This document shows positions 23,402 through 31,622 of a DNA stretch of 32,107 nucleotides, piece by piece; positions within the stretch are counted from its first letter, which is position 1; every line of letters starts with the position of its first letter. The stretch spans positions 1 through 32,107 of the forward strand of contig JAUYJT010000021.1 of assembly GCA_030700225.1 (NCBI GenBank). The letters run 5' to 3'. The stretch comes from Candidatus Nanopelagicales bacterium. Its GTDB lineage: Bacteria > Actinomycetota > Actinomycetes > S36-B12 > GCA-2699445. Made by a program: the position numbers and the translations under genes. Below the pieces are notes generated by a model. The model was not told the origin of the DNA. It worked only from the letters and a program-made list of their open reading frames with translations, and made no database searches.

Positions 23402-24736
23402 GTGGAGCGCATTCGTGCCGCCATCAACGCGGGTGACACTTCAGCCGAGGATTTCGCGTCCCTCGCCATCCCCAAGTCCTACAGGGCGGCGACGCTTCAC
23501 AAGGACGACGAGGGGATGTTCGAAGGCATTCCCAGCCACAAGAAGGACCCCAGGAAGTCTATTCATCTGGACGACGTACCGGTTCCAGAAGTTGGGCCTG
23601 GCGAGGCACTCGTCGCTGTCATGGCCAGCGCGATCAACTACAACACAGTGTGGTCAAGCATCTTCGAGCCCGTCTCGACGTTCAACTTCCTGAAGCGCTA
23701 CGGCAAGCTCAGCCCGCTCGCCAAGCGCCATGACTTGCCGTACCAAGTCATCGGATCCGACCTTTCCGGCGTCGTGCTCCGCACGGGCCCCGGCGTGTTC
23801 ACCTGGAAGCCGGGAGACGAGGTCGTGGCGCACTGCCTGTCGGTCGAGCTGGAGAATCCCGCCGGACACAACGACACTCTGCTCGATCCCGAGCAGCGCA
23901 TCTGGGGATTCGAGACGAACTTCGGAGGACTGGCGCAGCTGGCTCTAGTGAAGTCCAACCAGCTGCTGCCCAAGCCCAGGCACCTGACGTGGGAAGAAGC
24001 CGCCTCCCCCGGCTTGGTGAACTCCACGGCCTACAGGCAACTCGTCTCTCGCAACGGCGCGGGAATGAAGCAGGGCGACATCGTCTTGATCTGGGGGGCG
24101 TCGGGCGGGCTCGGTTCATACGCGACCCAGTACGCACTGAACGGCGGGGCGATTCCGGTCTGCGTCGTTTCCAGCGAGGAGAAGGCGGACATCTGCCGCA
24201 AGCTGGGCGCCGAGCTGATCATCGACCGCAAAGCCGAGGGATACCGCTTCTGGAAGGACGAGCGCACTCAGGATCCCACGGAATGGCTGCGGTTCGGCAC
24301 GAAGATCCGGGAACTGACTAGCGGAGAAGACGCGGACATCGTCTTCGAGCATCCCGGAAGAGACACCTTCGGAGCGTCGGTCTTCGTGGCGCGTAAAGGC
24401 GGGACCATCGTCACCTGCGCCTCGACATCGGGGTACATGCATGATTACGACAACAGGCACCTGTGGATGAACGTGAAGCGGATCGTCGGCTCGCACTTCG
24501 CCAACTACCGTGAAGCCTTCGAAGCCAACCGTCTCATCGACAAGGGGATGGTCCACCCGACGCTGTCCCAAGTGTTCCGGCTTGAGGACACCGGCGAGGC
24601 CGCCTACCAAGTTCACGCCAATCCGCACCACGGCAAGATCGGCGTTCTGGTTCTCGCCGAGGCCGAGGGACTAGGTGTTCGTGACACTGACAAGCGTGAC
24701 AAATTCATCGACAAGATCAACAAGTTCAGGGGCTAG
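23402..24736 (+). CDS. ccr: Crotonyl-CoA carboxylase/reductase
   Basis: Ccr reduces and carboxylates crotonyl-CoA to ethylmalonyl-CoA with NADPH and CO2, the signature step of the ethylmalonyl-CoA pathway (it also supplies extender units). With the GTG at 23402 (AGGAGG upstream) the 444-residue protein puts the four CO2-pocket residues at Asn81 (INYNTVW), Phe170-Glu171 (WGFETN) and His365 (SHFANY), the same numbering I recall for the Kitasatospora setae enzyme, which supports both the start and the function. The nucleotide fold is IWGASGGLGSYATQ. It is last in the epimerase-patatin operon. Confidence 0.97.
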   Translation: MERIRAAINAGDTSAEDFASLAIPKSYRAATLHKDDEGMFEGIPSHKKDPRKSIHLDDVPVPEVGPGEALVAVMASAINYNTVWSSIFEPVSTFNFLKRYGKLSPLAKRHDLPYQVIGSDLSGVVLRTGPGVFTWKPGDEVVAHCLSVELENPAGHNDTLLDPEQRIWGFETNFGGLAQLALVKSNQLLPKPRHLTWEEAASPGLVNSTAYRQLVSRNGAGMKQGDIVLIWGASGGLGSYATQYALNGGAIPVCVVSSEEKADICRKLGAELIIDRKAEGYRFWKDERTQDPTEWLRFGTKIRELTSGEDADIVFEHPGRDTFGASVFVARKGGTIVTCASTSGYMHDYDNRHLWMNVKRIVGSHFANYREAFEANRLIDKGMVHPTLSQVFRLEDTGEAAYQVHANPHHGKIGVLVLAEAEGLGVRDTDKRDKFIDKINKFRG

Positions 24737-24750
24737 TAACCCAACATCTG

Positions 24751-24784
24751 GGGGTTTGGGCAACTTAGGACCACAAGCCCCCGC
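24751..24784 (+). terminator. Weak hairpin after ccr
   Basis: GGGGGTTTG and CAAGCCCCC can pair (with one wobble) around a loop of about 15 bases, 14 bases after the ccr stop. It lacks a T-tract and the stem is modest, so this is a candidate only. Confidence 0.35.
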
Positions 24785-24883
24785 GTGTCGTAGCAAGTCT
24801 GTCGGAGGCCCGACTTACACTTCGTGCGTCCCGGGTTGAATGGCCTCGCTGTCGGACTCGTCTAGCCAAAGACGTGACCTGGA

Positions 24884-26929
24884 GTGGCCGCTCAAACGCA
24901 CACGACTAGCACGTGGGGGTTCCAGGTGGCCACGGCCTTTCTGACCCGCTTCAAGGCAGAAGCTGGCCCCACCACGCCCCGAACCAGCCGAGGCGCAGAA
25001 CAGTCCGGGGTGCGCGGGATGCCCCACATCTCAGCCTTGGACGGCGTACGCGCCATAGCCGTCATCGGGGTCCTGCTGTACCACGCGGATGTCCCGTGGA
25101 TGCCAGCCGGATTCCTCGGAGTTGACGTCTTCTTCGTGCTCAGTGGATTCCTGATCACGTCCATCGTCATGACCGAACTTGGTCGCACGTCCCGCTTGGA
25201 CTTCAAGTACTTCTATCTCCGTCGCGCCCGTCGGCTACTTCCGGCGGTGTTCCTCGTTCTGGGTTTCAGCGCGATCCTGGGAGCCCTGATCGCCACAGAC
25301 GCGGCCGCAGCGCTGCGCCGCGATATCCCCGGTGCGCTTCTGTATGTCACCAACTGGGTGTACGTGTTCACGGACCAGTCGTATTTCGAGATCTCGGGAC
25401 GACCACCGATGCTTCAGCACCTGTGGTCGCTCGCTGTCGAGGAGCAGTTCTACCTCATTTGGCCAGCGGTCGTGTTCTTCGCCTACCGTCGGGGCGGGCG
25501 AGGGATGGTGCGGCGTTGGGCGCTGCGAGGAGCGCTCATCTCAACAGCCCTGATGGTGCTGCTTTCGCTGTTCGGCGGCTATCCGCAGCCCAACGACGCC
25601 AGCAGGGTCTACTTCGGCACCGACGCCCACGCGATGGCGCTACTGATCGGCGCCGCCCTGGCCTGCGCGTGGATTCCGCAACGACTGCGCACCACTTTGC
25701 CAGCTGGTGCCAAGGCGACCATCAACGCGATCGGCGCGGCATCAATCGGCCTCATCGTCTTGGTCATGATGACTTCCCACAGCAATTCCGCGTGGCTGTA
25801 CAGGGGTGGGTTCGGAATCTTCGCGGTACTCGTGGCTGTCATGATCGCAGCCGTCACCCACCCGGTCTCCGTGGTCGGGCGACTGTTGGGCCGCCAGCCC
25901 ATGAAGTACATAGGTGAACGCTCCTACGGGCTGTACCTCTGGCACTGGCCGATCTTTCTTGTTCTTCGGCCGGGCTTGGACGTTCCGTTGGAGGGCGCCG
26001 CGAACTTCCTGCTGCGGATGGGCCTAACCTTCGGGGCAGCCGAGCTGTCGTACAGATACGTGGAGATGCCGGTTCGCAACGGAGCTCTGCGCGATGCCTG
26101 GCCCCGGGCACGCGCCAGGCTCAAGGACTTCCGCGATCCAAGCACAAGGCGAATCCTGGCGGGACTCGCCGCGGGCCTGGTGTTCGCATCCATCGTGGGG
26201 GTGCGCTTGTGGACGATCCCCGATGAGACGCCCGACTACCTGTCCGGCCAGCAGGATATTTCCGCCATCGACATGGGGTCCGAAAGTGGTGCGGTTGACC
26301 GGTCACGCGGCAGCCAGAGCGATGGTGCCAACTCGCAGGTCGGCGACGCCGAGCCTCCACTCTCCGATTCCATCAAGACCGGAGGCCAGGGAACGTTCAA
26401 GCCGGGCATCGTGGCTGTGGGTGACTCAGTCATGCTCGGCGCCCAAGGCGGCCTCCGGACGAGCTTCGGCAAGATCTCCATCGACGCTTCGGTCGCCCGG
26501 CAGGCTGGCGACATGCTGGGCAGGCTTCGTGCGCTGCGCGACGCCGGAGCCCTGCGCGAAACGGTGATCTTGCACACCGGGACGAACGGCTATATCGAGA
26601 AGGACCAGCTGAGTCAGATGCTGAAGATCCTCGCGCCAGCCAAACGCATTGTCGTGGTTAATGTCCACGTCTCACGCGTGTGGAATGACCCGAACAACGA
26701 GCTGCTAGCCGAGATCGTCAAGACAACGCCCAATGCCGTGCTGGCCGACTGGGATGCGCGGGCTTCGTCCGATCGTGAACTCACCGTGACCGATGGCGCT
26801 CACCCCACCCAGTCCGGCGTGAAGGCCTACGCCGACACAATTCAGCGCGCCCTGTCCACACTCAAGTCCGCCCAGTCCTCAGTCGCGGCGGGTACGGCCT
26901 CGATCGCCGCTTCACCGGACGATCAGTAG
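24884..26929 (+). CDS. Acyltransferase-3 / SGNH-hydrolase envelope protein (OafA-like)
   Basis: The protein of up to 681 residues is a membrane O-acyltransferase that modifies cell-surface sugars. The acyltransferase-3 domain starts at ISALDGVRAIAVIGVLLYH (the DG/H pair of the family), followed by FFVLSGFLIT, LRRARRLLPA, HLWSLAVEEQFYLIWP and YIGERSYGLYLWHWPIF, with ten or so membrane segments. After a linker, an extracytoplasmic SGNH domain has VAVGDSVMLGAQ (Ser), HTGTNG (Asn) and the C-terminal DGAHPTQSG (Asp/His). The start is uncertain: GTG 24884 gives a 45-residue tail before the domain, while ATG 25019 starts at PHISALDG; neither has a clear Shine-Dalgarno. The acceptor is unknown. Confidence 0.9.
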   Translation: MAAQTHTTSTWGFQVATAFLTRFKAEAGPTTPRTSRGAEQSGVRGMPHISALDGVRAIAVIGVLLYHADVPWMPAGFLGVDVFFVLSGFLITSIVMTELGRTSRLDFKYFYLRRARRLLPAVFLVLGFSAILGALIATDAAAALRRDIPGALLYVTNWVYVFTDQSYFEISGRPPMLQHLWSLAVEEQFYLIWPAVVFFAYRRGGRGMVRRWALRGALISTALMVLLSLFGGYPQPNDASRVYFGTDAHAMALLIGAALACAWIPQRLRTTLPAGAKATINAIGAASIGLIVLVMMTSHSNSAWLYRGGFGIFAVLVAVMIAAVTHPVSVVGRLLGRQPMKYIGERSYGLYLWHWPIFLVLRPGLDVPLEGAANFLLRMGLTFGAAELSYRYVEMPVRNGALRDAWPRARARLKDFRDPSTRRILAGLAAGLVFASIVGVRLWTIPDETPDYLSGQQDISAIDMGSESGAVDRSRGSQSDGANSQVGDAEPPLSDSIKTGGQGTFKPGIVAVGDSVMLGAQGGLRTSFGKISIDASVARQAGDMLGRLRALRDAGALRETVILHTGTNGYIEKDQLSQMLKILAPAKRIVVVNVHVSRVWNDPNNELLAEIVKTTPNAVLADWDARASSDRELTVTDGAHPTQSGVKAYADTIQRALSTLKSAQSSVAAGTASIAASPDDQ

Positions 26930-26935
26930 AAGCAG

Positions 26936-27727
26936 CTAGGCCAACCGGGCCCTAAGCGGCCCAACAAAGCCCTCAATGACATCCGACACCGCGTCTGGTC
27001 GCTCGACCGCGGACAAGTGTCCAGAATCGGCGATGGTCTCCAGTCGCGAGTTCCGCAGTAGTCCAGCCATCTCGGTCGCGTCGGCCCGGGGACTGATTGT
27101 GTCCTGGTCGCCGTAGACGACTAATGCGGGGCCTTCATACTCCGCGAGGTCAGGGCGAGAGTCAGGCCTTGATGCCATCGCTCGCTGAGCCCACGCAACG
27201 GCGCCCGGACTGGCGGAGGTGATCCACCTCGAGACACGGGCGACGAGATCGGGGCGGGTTTCCCGTGTCGTGTCACCGAGCAGGTTCGCGATCATCTCCG
27301 GCACCAGGAATCCGGTACGCCCCTCTGCCTCGACCCGGTCCGCGATACCCAGCCGACCCGCACGGGCCTGCTCGGTGTCCGCTCCGGCCTTTGTGTCGAA
27401 CAGCATCAGAGCCGCCACCCGCGCGGGATCCTGCCGCAAGACCTCCATCGCCAAGTAGCCCCCCATGGACAGACCTCCTACGACGAAGCTTCCGATCCCG
27501 TCCAGCGCCTCCAGAACCGGCCGGGCCATCGACGTCATGCTGGGCTCGTCAACGGCTTCGGGGGACTCCCCGAAGCCCGGCAGGTCTGGCACGATGACCC
27601 TCCAGCCCCTGCCCACCAACGGCTCGACTTGCTCGCGCCACATGTGCCTATGGCATGGAAACGCGTGCAGCAGCAAGATGACCGGCCCACGGCCACAGTC
27701 GGTGAGCGTCAACGGCGACGACGTCAC
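26936..27727 (-). CDS. Alpha/beta-fold hydrolase
   Basis: The 263-residue protein has a typical triad: Ser87 in GLSMGG, an Asp in VVYGDQD (207 or 209) and His237 in DSGHLSAVERP. The HAFPCHRHMW oxyanion segment and PDLPGFGESP are standard for esterase/3-oxoadipate-enol-lactonase-like hydrolases; no cap-domain motif reveals the substrate. It lies 33 bases after the SDR gene on the same strand, probably co-transcribed. It converges with the acyltransferase gene, the stops being 6 bases apart. Confidence 0.9.
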   Translation of the reverse strand: MTSSPLTLTDCGRGPVILLLHAFPCHRHMWREQVEPLVGRGWRVIVPDLPGFGESPEAVDEPSMTSMARPVLEALDGIGSFVVGGLSMGGYLAMEVLRQDPARVAALMLFDTKAGADTEQARAGRLGIADRVEAEGRTGFLVPEMIANLLGDTTRETRPDLVARVSRWITSASPGAVAWAQRAMASRPDSRPDLAEYEGPALVVYGDQDTISPRADATEMAGLLRNSRLETIADSGHLSAVERPDAVSDVIEGFVGPLRARLA

Positions 27728-27760
27728 TAGACCTCCTCTTTGACGGATTCGACAGCCTCA

Positions 27761-28522
27761 TCACGGCATTACGGACAGTCCCCCGTCGACGACCAGAGCA
27801 TGACCCGTGACGAACGACCCCGCGTCGCTCGCGAGGAACTGGGCCGCCGCCGCTATCTCCTCGGGTCGACCCCAGCGCTGCATGGGGACCCGCTGAAGGA
27901 CGGAGCGTTCCGTGTCTTCGCTCTTGCGCAGGAAACCCGTCAAGTCAGTCTCGATCCAGCCTGGCAGAAGGGCATTCACTCTTACGCCACTCGCCGCGCA
28001 TTCCAGCGCCAAACTCTGCGTCAGGGAGACAACCGCCGCCTTCGCGGCCGCGTAGTGCGCCATCAGCGGCGCGCCTCGCAGAGCGATGACGCTCGACATG
28101 TTGATCACACTTCCAGATCCTGTCTCCAGCATGTGAGGCAGCGCGACCTGGCAGGCATGGACTATCGAATCCAGGTTCAACTTCATCGTCTTGTCCCAGC
28201 CGGAGAACCGTGTCATGACAAGCGGCAGGGAGAACGAGTTCCCACCGGCGTTGTTCACCAGGATGTCGAGCCTGCCTAGCTCGGTGATCGCTGCCCCGAT
28301 CTCCGCCCGGAACCCCTCGGGGTCTGTGACGTCAGCGGACTTCACGATCGCCCGGCGACCGTGGCCCTCGACCTCCTGAGCGACCTCTGCTAGCGAGGCC
28401 GTATCCCGGGCGACCAGCGCCACGTCCGCTCCAGCAGCGGCGAATGTCAGCGCGATCGATCGTCCGATCCCTCGGGAGGCTCCTGTCACCAGAGCCGTCT
28501 TTCCGTGCAGCGTGAAACTCAC
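27761..28522 (-). CDS. SDR-family oxidoreductase
   Basis: The 253-residue classical short-chain dehydrogenase has the cofactor loop TGASRGIG (residues 13-20), ADVTD, NNAG (90-93), and the catalytic Ser (143/144), Tyr157 and Lys161 (HYAAAKAA). The C-terminal VTGHALVVDGG is usual for FabG-like enzymes. Arg39 after the second strand favours NADP(H). It could be a 3-oxoacyl-CoA/ACP reductase, which would fit the acyl-CoA theme, but specificity cannot be read. It is transcribed before the hydrolase. Confidence 0.92.
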   Translation of the reverse strand: MSFTLHGKTALVTGASRGIGRSIALTFAAAGADVALVARDTASLAEVAQEVEGHGRRAIVKSADVTDPEGFRAEIGAAITELGRLDILVNNAGGNSFSLPLVMTRFSGWDKTMKLNLDSIVHACQVALPHMLETGSGSVINMSSVIALRGAPLMAHYAAAKAAVVSLTQSLALECAASGVRVNALLPGWIETDLTGFLRKSEDTERSVLQRVPMQRWGRPEEIAAAAQFLASDAGSFVTGHALVVDGGLSVMP

Positions 28523-28551
28523 TGGTCACTCCTCCATCCGGGTGCGGCCGT

Positions 28552-28827
28552 TCATCGGAACTTGGCCCAACACTGACTGTGCCAGTGCCTTCGCTCCGAC
28601 ATCGGGTCCTGGCCATCCGCTGGCACGACGACCAGGTGTGGAGTTCCGGGCCTGATGACATCCTCGCAGAACGGGCATCTGTAGGACCTGGTCGCCGTCG
28701 CTCCTGGGATGGGGCGGACATGCCACCGCGAGCCCGCCTTCTCCTCCGCCCTCTGCGGGCCGGCGACTCCGCCCAACGTCCGCGGGATCGCATCCTCGCG
28801 ACCCCGTCCCCGTCGTCGTCGTGCCAC
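28552..28827 (-). CDS. Small zinc-ribbon-like actinobacterial protein
   Basis: The 91-residue protein belongs to a family I recall as conserved in actinobacteria under the unhelpful name ATP/GTP-binding protein. It has a very basic N-terminus (ARRRRGRGRED), then IPRTLGG, WHVRPIPGATATRSYRCPFC, and a set of likely metal ligands: Cys51, Cys54, His64, His81, His83 and Cys86 (RRHWHSQCW). The GTG at 28827 follows AAGG; the open frame continues far upstream but loses all resemblance. It ends 29 bases before the SDR start and may lead that transcript. The basic head suggests nucleic-acid contact; the function is unknown. Confidence 0.75.
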   Translation of the reverse strand: MARRRRGRGREDAIPRTLGGVAGPQRAEEKAGSRWHVRPIPGATATRSYRCPFCEDVIRPGTPHLVVVPADGQDPMSERRHWHSQCWAKFR

Positions 28828-28945
28828 ACCTTGATCCAAGCATCGTCGGGCCGGCCAACCAAGCTCCGCCGATGCCGCGCGACCACTACCCTGCTTCAGG
28901 AGACCGCGGCAACCAAAGCAGCCCAGGCAGGAGCAGGGAGATCGC

Positions 28946-29383
28946 ATGCCGGAAGACGTCGTGATGTACACAGACGGAGCGTGCAAGGGCAACCCCGGAC
29001 CAGGCGGCTGGGGAGTTCTGCTGCGGCGGGATGGGCACGAACTGCCCCTATCAGGCGGCGAACTCCACACGACGAACAACCGCATGGAACTGATGGCAGT
29101 GATCCAGGGCCTACGTGCGCTGAACCGTTCATGCGATGTCCGCATCGTCACAGACTCCAAGTACGTCCGCGACGGCGTGACATCGTGGATGTCGAAGTGG
29201 AAGAAGAATGGCTGGATGACTGCCGCGCGGCCTCCCAAGCCGGTGAAGAACCAAGACCTGTGGGAGGAACTCGACCAGGAGCTGCACATCCATTCCGTCA
29301 CGTGGGAATGGGTGAAGGGCCACTCCGGCCACTCGGGCAACGAGCGTGCCGACGAGCTCGCGAACGCGGGAGTGCCCCGCTGA
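28946..29383 (+). CDS. rnhA: Ribonuclease HI
   Basis: RNase HI cuts the RNA strand of RNA-DNA hybrids. The 145-residue protein has the full active site: Asp10 ([16 protein letters not shown]), Glu48 (NNRMELMAV), Asp69 (IVTDSKYV) and Asp135 (NERADELA), plus the basic protrusion ([22 protein letters not shown]) and the flexible His loop [16 protein letters not shown] lies 5 bases before the ATG. It stands alone, divergent from the small zinc-ribbon gene. Confidence 0.97.
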   Translation: MPEDVVMYTDGACKGNPGPGGWGVLLRRDGHELPLSGGELHTTNNRMELMAVIQGLRALNRSCDVRIVTDSKYVRDGVTSWMSKWKKNGWMTAARPPKPVKNQDLWEELDQELHIHSVTWEWVKGHSGHSGNERADELANAGVPR

Positions 29384-29436
29384 CGGGAATCGCCTGAGCC
29401 AGTCTTCGCGGGCGCGCATCGCCACCCGTGTCCAGC

Positions 29437-29450
29437 TAGTGTCGGCGCCA
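29437..29450 (+). promoter_or_regulatory. -10 element of a probable leaderless gene
   Basis: TAGTGT at 29437-29442 ends 7 bases before the ATG at 29450, which has no Shine-Dalgarno. This is the usual spacing for a leaderless actinobacterial transcript. No -35 element is evident. Confidence 0.4.
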
Positions 29451-30340
29451 TGAGTGGCATCGCGGTTGTGGTCAATCCAACGAAGATTCCCAACCTGGAG
29501 CATGGTCGGGCAACTCTGGCCAAGGAACTGTCCACCTTCGGCGTGACCGACTTCTCGTGGCTGCCCACTACAGCTGAGGACACGGGCACGGGCCAAGCCC
29601 GCCAGGCAGTCGAATCCGGCGCCGAGATGGTCCTGTCCTGGGGCGGCGACGGCACTGTGCGCTCAGTCGCCATGGGGCTGCTGAACAGCGAAGTCCCGCT
29701 GGGGATCCTCCCAGGCGGGACAGGGAACCTAGTCGCCAAGAACCTCAACCTTCCCGGAAGCCTTCACGGAGCCGTAGCGGTGGCCATGGGAGGCGGTGCG
29801 CAGACCATAGACGTCAACGACGTCGACTTGGGCGACGGAGTCCAGCGGATCAGCCTGCTGATCTGCGGGATGGGTTTGGACGCCGCGATCATCAACTCAC
29901 CGGAGCGCCTCAAGGCGATGTTGGGCCCTGGCGCCTACGCCGCGGCGGCGATGAAGAACCTCGTCGGGAAAGCCAAGCCGATCACCCTGACTATGGACAA
30001 TGAGTTGCCGCGCCGCATTCCCGCCCGCATGGCGCTGGTCGGGAACTTCGGGCGCATGCAGATGCACGTCAACTTGTTCGATCACGCCAGCGCCACCGAT
30101 GGCAGGCTGGCCGTGTTCGTAGCGAAACTGCGGGGCCTGGGGGAAGTCCTTTCAACCACACGGGGCGCGATACTCCACCGAGCATCCACCGGCAAACACA
30201 GCCTGCAGCTATCGGGCAAGAAGGTCGAGATCAGGACAACCGAACCCTGGCCAAGGGAAATCGACGGCGATCTGATGGATCCAGGCGACTATATGCGTGT
30301 CACCGTTCTGCCACGTGCGCTAACCGTCCGCGTCCGCTGA
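29450..30340 (+). CDS. Diacylglycerol/sphingosine kinase-family lipid kinase
   Basis: The 296-residue DAGK-catalytic-domain protein phosphorylates a lipid alcohol such as diacylglycerol. It has the nucleotide loop SWGGDGTVRSV, LGILPGGTGNLVAKNL and the C-terminal sandwich ending EIDGDLMDPGDYMRVTVLPRAL (the conserved DG near the end contacts ATP/Mg). The N-terminal IAVVVNPTK is standard. It converges with the dehydrogenase gene, the stops being 14 bases apart. The substrate (phosphatidylinositol-type or diacylglycerol) cannot be told. Confidence 0.92.
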   Translation: MSGIAVVVNPTKIPNLEHGRATLAKELSTFGVTDFSWLPTTAEDTGTGQARQAVESGAEMVLSWGGDGTVRSVAMGLLNSEVPLGILPGGTGNLVAKNLNLPGSLHGAVAVAMGGGAQTIDVNDVDLGDGVQRISLLICGMGLDAAIINSPERLKAMLGPGAYAAAAMKNLVGKAKPITLTMDNELPRRIPARMALVGNFGRMQMHVNLFDHASATDGRLAVFVAKLRGLGEVLSTTRGAILHRASTGKHSLQLSGKKVEIRTTEPWPREIDGDLMDPGDYMRVTVLPRALTVRVR

Positions 30341-30354
30341 CCCCCCTGCCGCCG

Positions 30355-31215
30355 TCAGGAGTAGGAGAAGAACCCGCGCCCGGTCTTGCGACCAAGGTGT
30401 CCCGCCGAGACGACGCCACGCAACGTCTTCGTCGGCGCCAGCCCCGGATCGTGGAACTCATCATGAAGCACCTGCTGGATCGCCAGGGACACGTCGTTAC
30501 CGACGACGTCGAGGAGGTCGAACGGTCCCAGAGAGAATCCCGTGGCGTCCTTGATCGCCGCATCGATCTGCTCCTTCGTGGCGAAGCCAGCCTCCGTGAG
30601 CCGAACAGCGTCGTTCAGATACGGGAACAGCAACGCATTGACGATGAAGCCTGCGCGGTCTCCACAGCGAACGGGGTGCTTGCGCGTGCGCGCGCAGACT
30701 TCGCGCGCCGTGGCAACCGTGTCAGGCGCCGTACAAACCGTGCTGACGATCTCCACCAGCTTCACTATCTGGGCGGGATTGAAGAAGTGGAGACCGACCA
30801 CGTCGGCAGGACGCTCGGTCACCGCGGCCATTTCGATTACCGCCAAGCTCGAAGTCGTCGTGGCCAACACCGCGCCCGGCTTGCACACCTGGTCCAGTGC
30901 CCGGAAGAGCTCCAGCTTGACGGCCAGATCCTCCACAACAGCTTCGACCACGAGGTCCACGTCGCCGAGTTCGCCTATCGAAGTCACCCCGTTCACTCTG
31001 GCGATTACCGCGTCCCTATCGGACTCCGCGAGCCTGCCTTTGGCGACCTGATGATCCAGGGACTTCTTGAGCGCGGCCGTCACGCGATCGACCTTCTCCG
31101 CGCTACGCGCCACGAAAGTCGTGGCATACCCTGCCTTCGCGAAGACCTCGATAATCCCCGTGGCCATCGTCCCTGAGCCAACAACCCCAACTGAACCGCC
31201 CCGGGTTTGATGCAC
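30355..31215 (-). CDS. 3-hydroxyacyl-CoA (3-hydroxybutyryl-CoA) dehydrogenase, 5' end at an IS junction
   Basis: The enzyme oxidises 3-hydroxyacyl-CoA with NAD. The core has a Rossmann loop VGVVGSGTMATGI, AVVEDLAVKLELF, TTSSLAV, the catalytic His of HFFNPAQIVKLVE with its Glu, the Asn of GFIVNALLFPYLNDAV, and GRKTGRGFFSYS at the end. An IS3-type end (TGAACC at 31192) meets the gene at the codons just before VGVVG. The frame stays open into the IS, and GTG 31215, behind GGAGG but with only 1-base spacing, would give 286 residues, the normal family length. It may thus be rescued by an IS-supplied start, or be a 5'-truncated pseudogene. It converges with the lipid-kinase gene. Confidence 0.82.
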   Translation of the reverse strand: MHQTRGGSVGVVGSGTMATGIIEVFAKAGYATTFVARSAEKVDRVTAALKKSLDHQVAKGRLAESDRDAVIARVNGVTSIGELGDVDLVVEAVVEDLAVKLELFRALDQVCKPGAVLATTTSSLAVIEMAAVTERPADVVGLHFFNPAQIVKLVEIVSTVCTAPDTVATAREVCARTRKHPVRCGDRAGFIVNALLFPYLNDAVRLTEAGFATKEQIDAAIKDATGFSLGPFDLLDVVGNDVSLAIQQVLHDEFHDPGLAPTKTLRGVVSAGHLGRKTGRGFFSYS

Positions 31216-31248
31216 ACCTCCATCGTTGGGAAGGTGGGCGTCATGCCT

Positions 31249-31536
31249 ATGAAGTTCAGCCCGGAGTTGCGGGCGAAAGCGGTTCGGCTGGTTCGTGACC
31301 ATCGTGAGGACTACTCCTCGGAGTGGGAGGCGATACGCACGGTGTCGAAGCGGTTGGGGATGACCACCGAGACGTTGCGCAGATGGGTCCGGCAGGCTGA
31401 GATCGACGAGGGTTCCTCTGAGGGCGTTTCGAGCGACGCCGCCCGGCAGATCCGGGGGCTGAAACGGAAGAACGCCGAACTGGAACAGACCATCGAGATT
31501 CTGTCTGCGGCAACGTCTTTCTTCGCGCGGGCGCAC
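31249..31536 (+). pseudogene. IS3-family transposase OrfA
   Basis: OrfA supplies DNA binding for IS3 elements. The helix-turn-helix KFSPELRAKAVRLVRDHRED...VSKRLGMTTETLRRWVRQAE and a leucine-zipper segment IRGLKRKNAELEQTIEILSAATSFFAR are intact. The usual stop after FFAR(E) is lost because the palindromic element begins there, so the frame runs on. ATG 31243 (MPM) is an alternative start. Confidence 0.8.
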
Positions 31537-31622
31537 GACTCCCCCGCCAGCTGGGGGTACCTCCCACGAAGTGGGGGAGGGGACCCCCAGCCGCTTCGCG
31601 GCGGGTGGGCGGTACCCCCAGA
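31537..31622. repeat. GC-rich palindromic mini-element, copy in the IS3 orfA/orfB junction
   Basis: This is the longest copy, 86 bp: it begins GACTCCCCC, holds the hairpins GCCAGCTGGGGG and CCTCCCACGAAGTGGGGGAGG, then CCGCTTCGCGGCGGG, and ends GGTACCCCCAGA. It replaces the normal orfA end and orfB beginning. It has the same orientation and termini as the copies at 704 and 3631. Confidence 0.85.

Noticed and set aside
27555-27590. GGGGGACTCCCC motif resembling the palindromic mini-element
   Set aside because: It lies in the alpha/beta hydrolase codons for GFGESPEAV, which are conserved in the family, so it is not an insertion.
28552-29748. 398-residue minus-strand ORF covering the small zinc-ribbon gene and RNase H
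   Set aside because: Only the last 91 codons resemble a known family; the rest is antisense to rnhA and the lipid-kinase gene.
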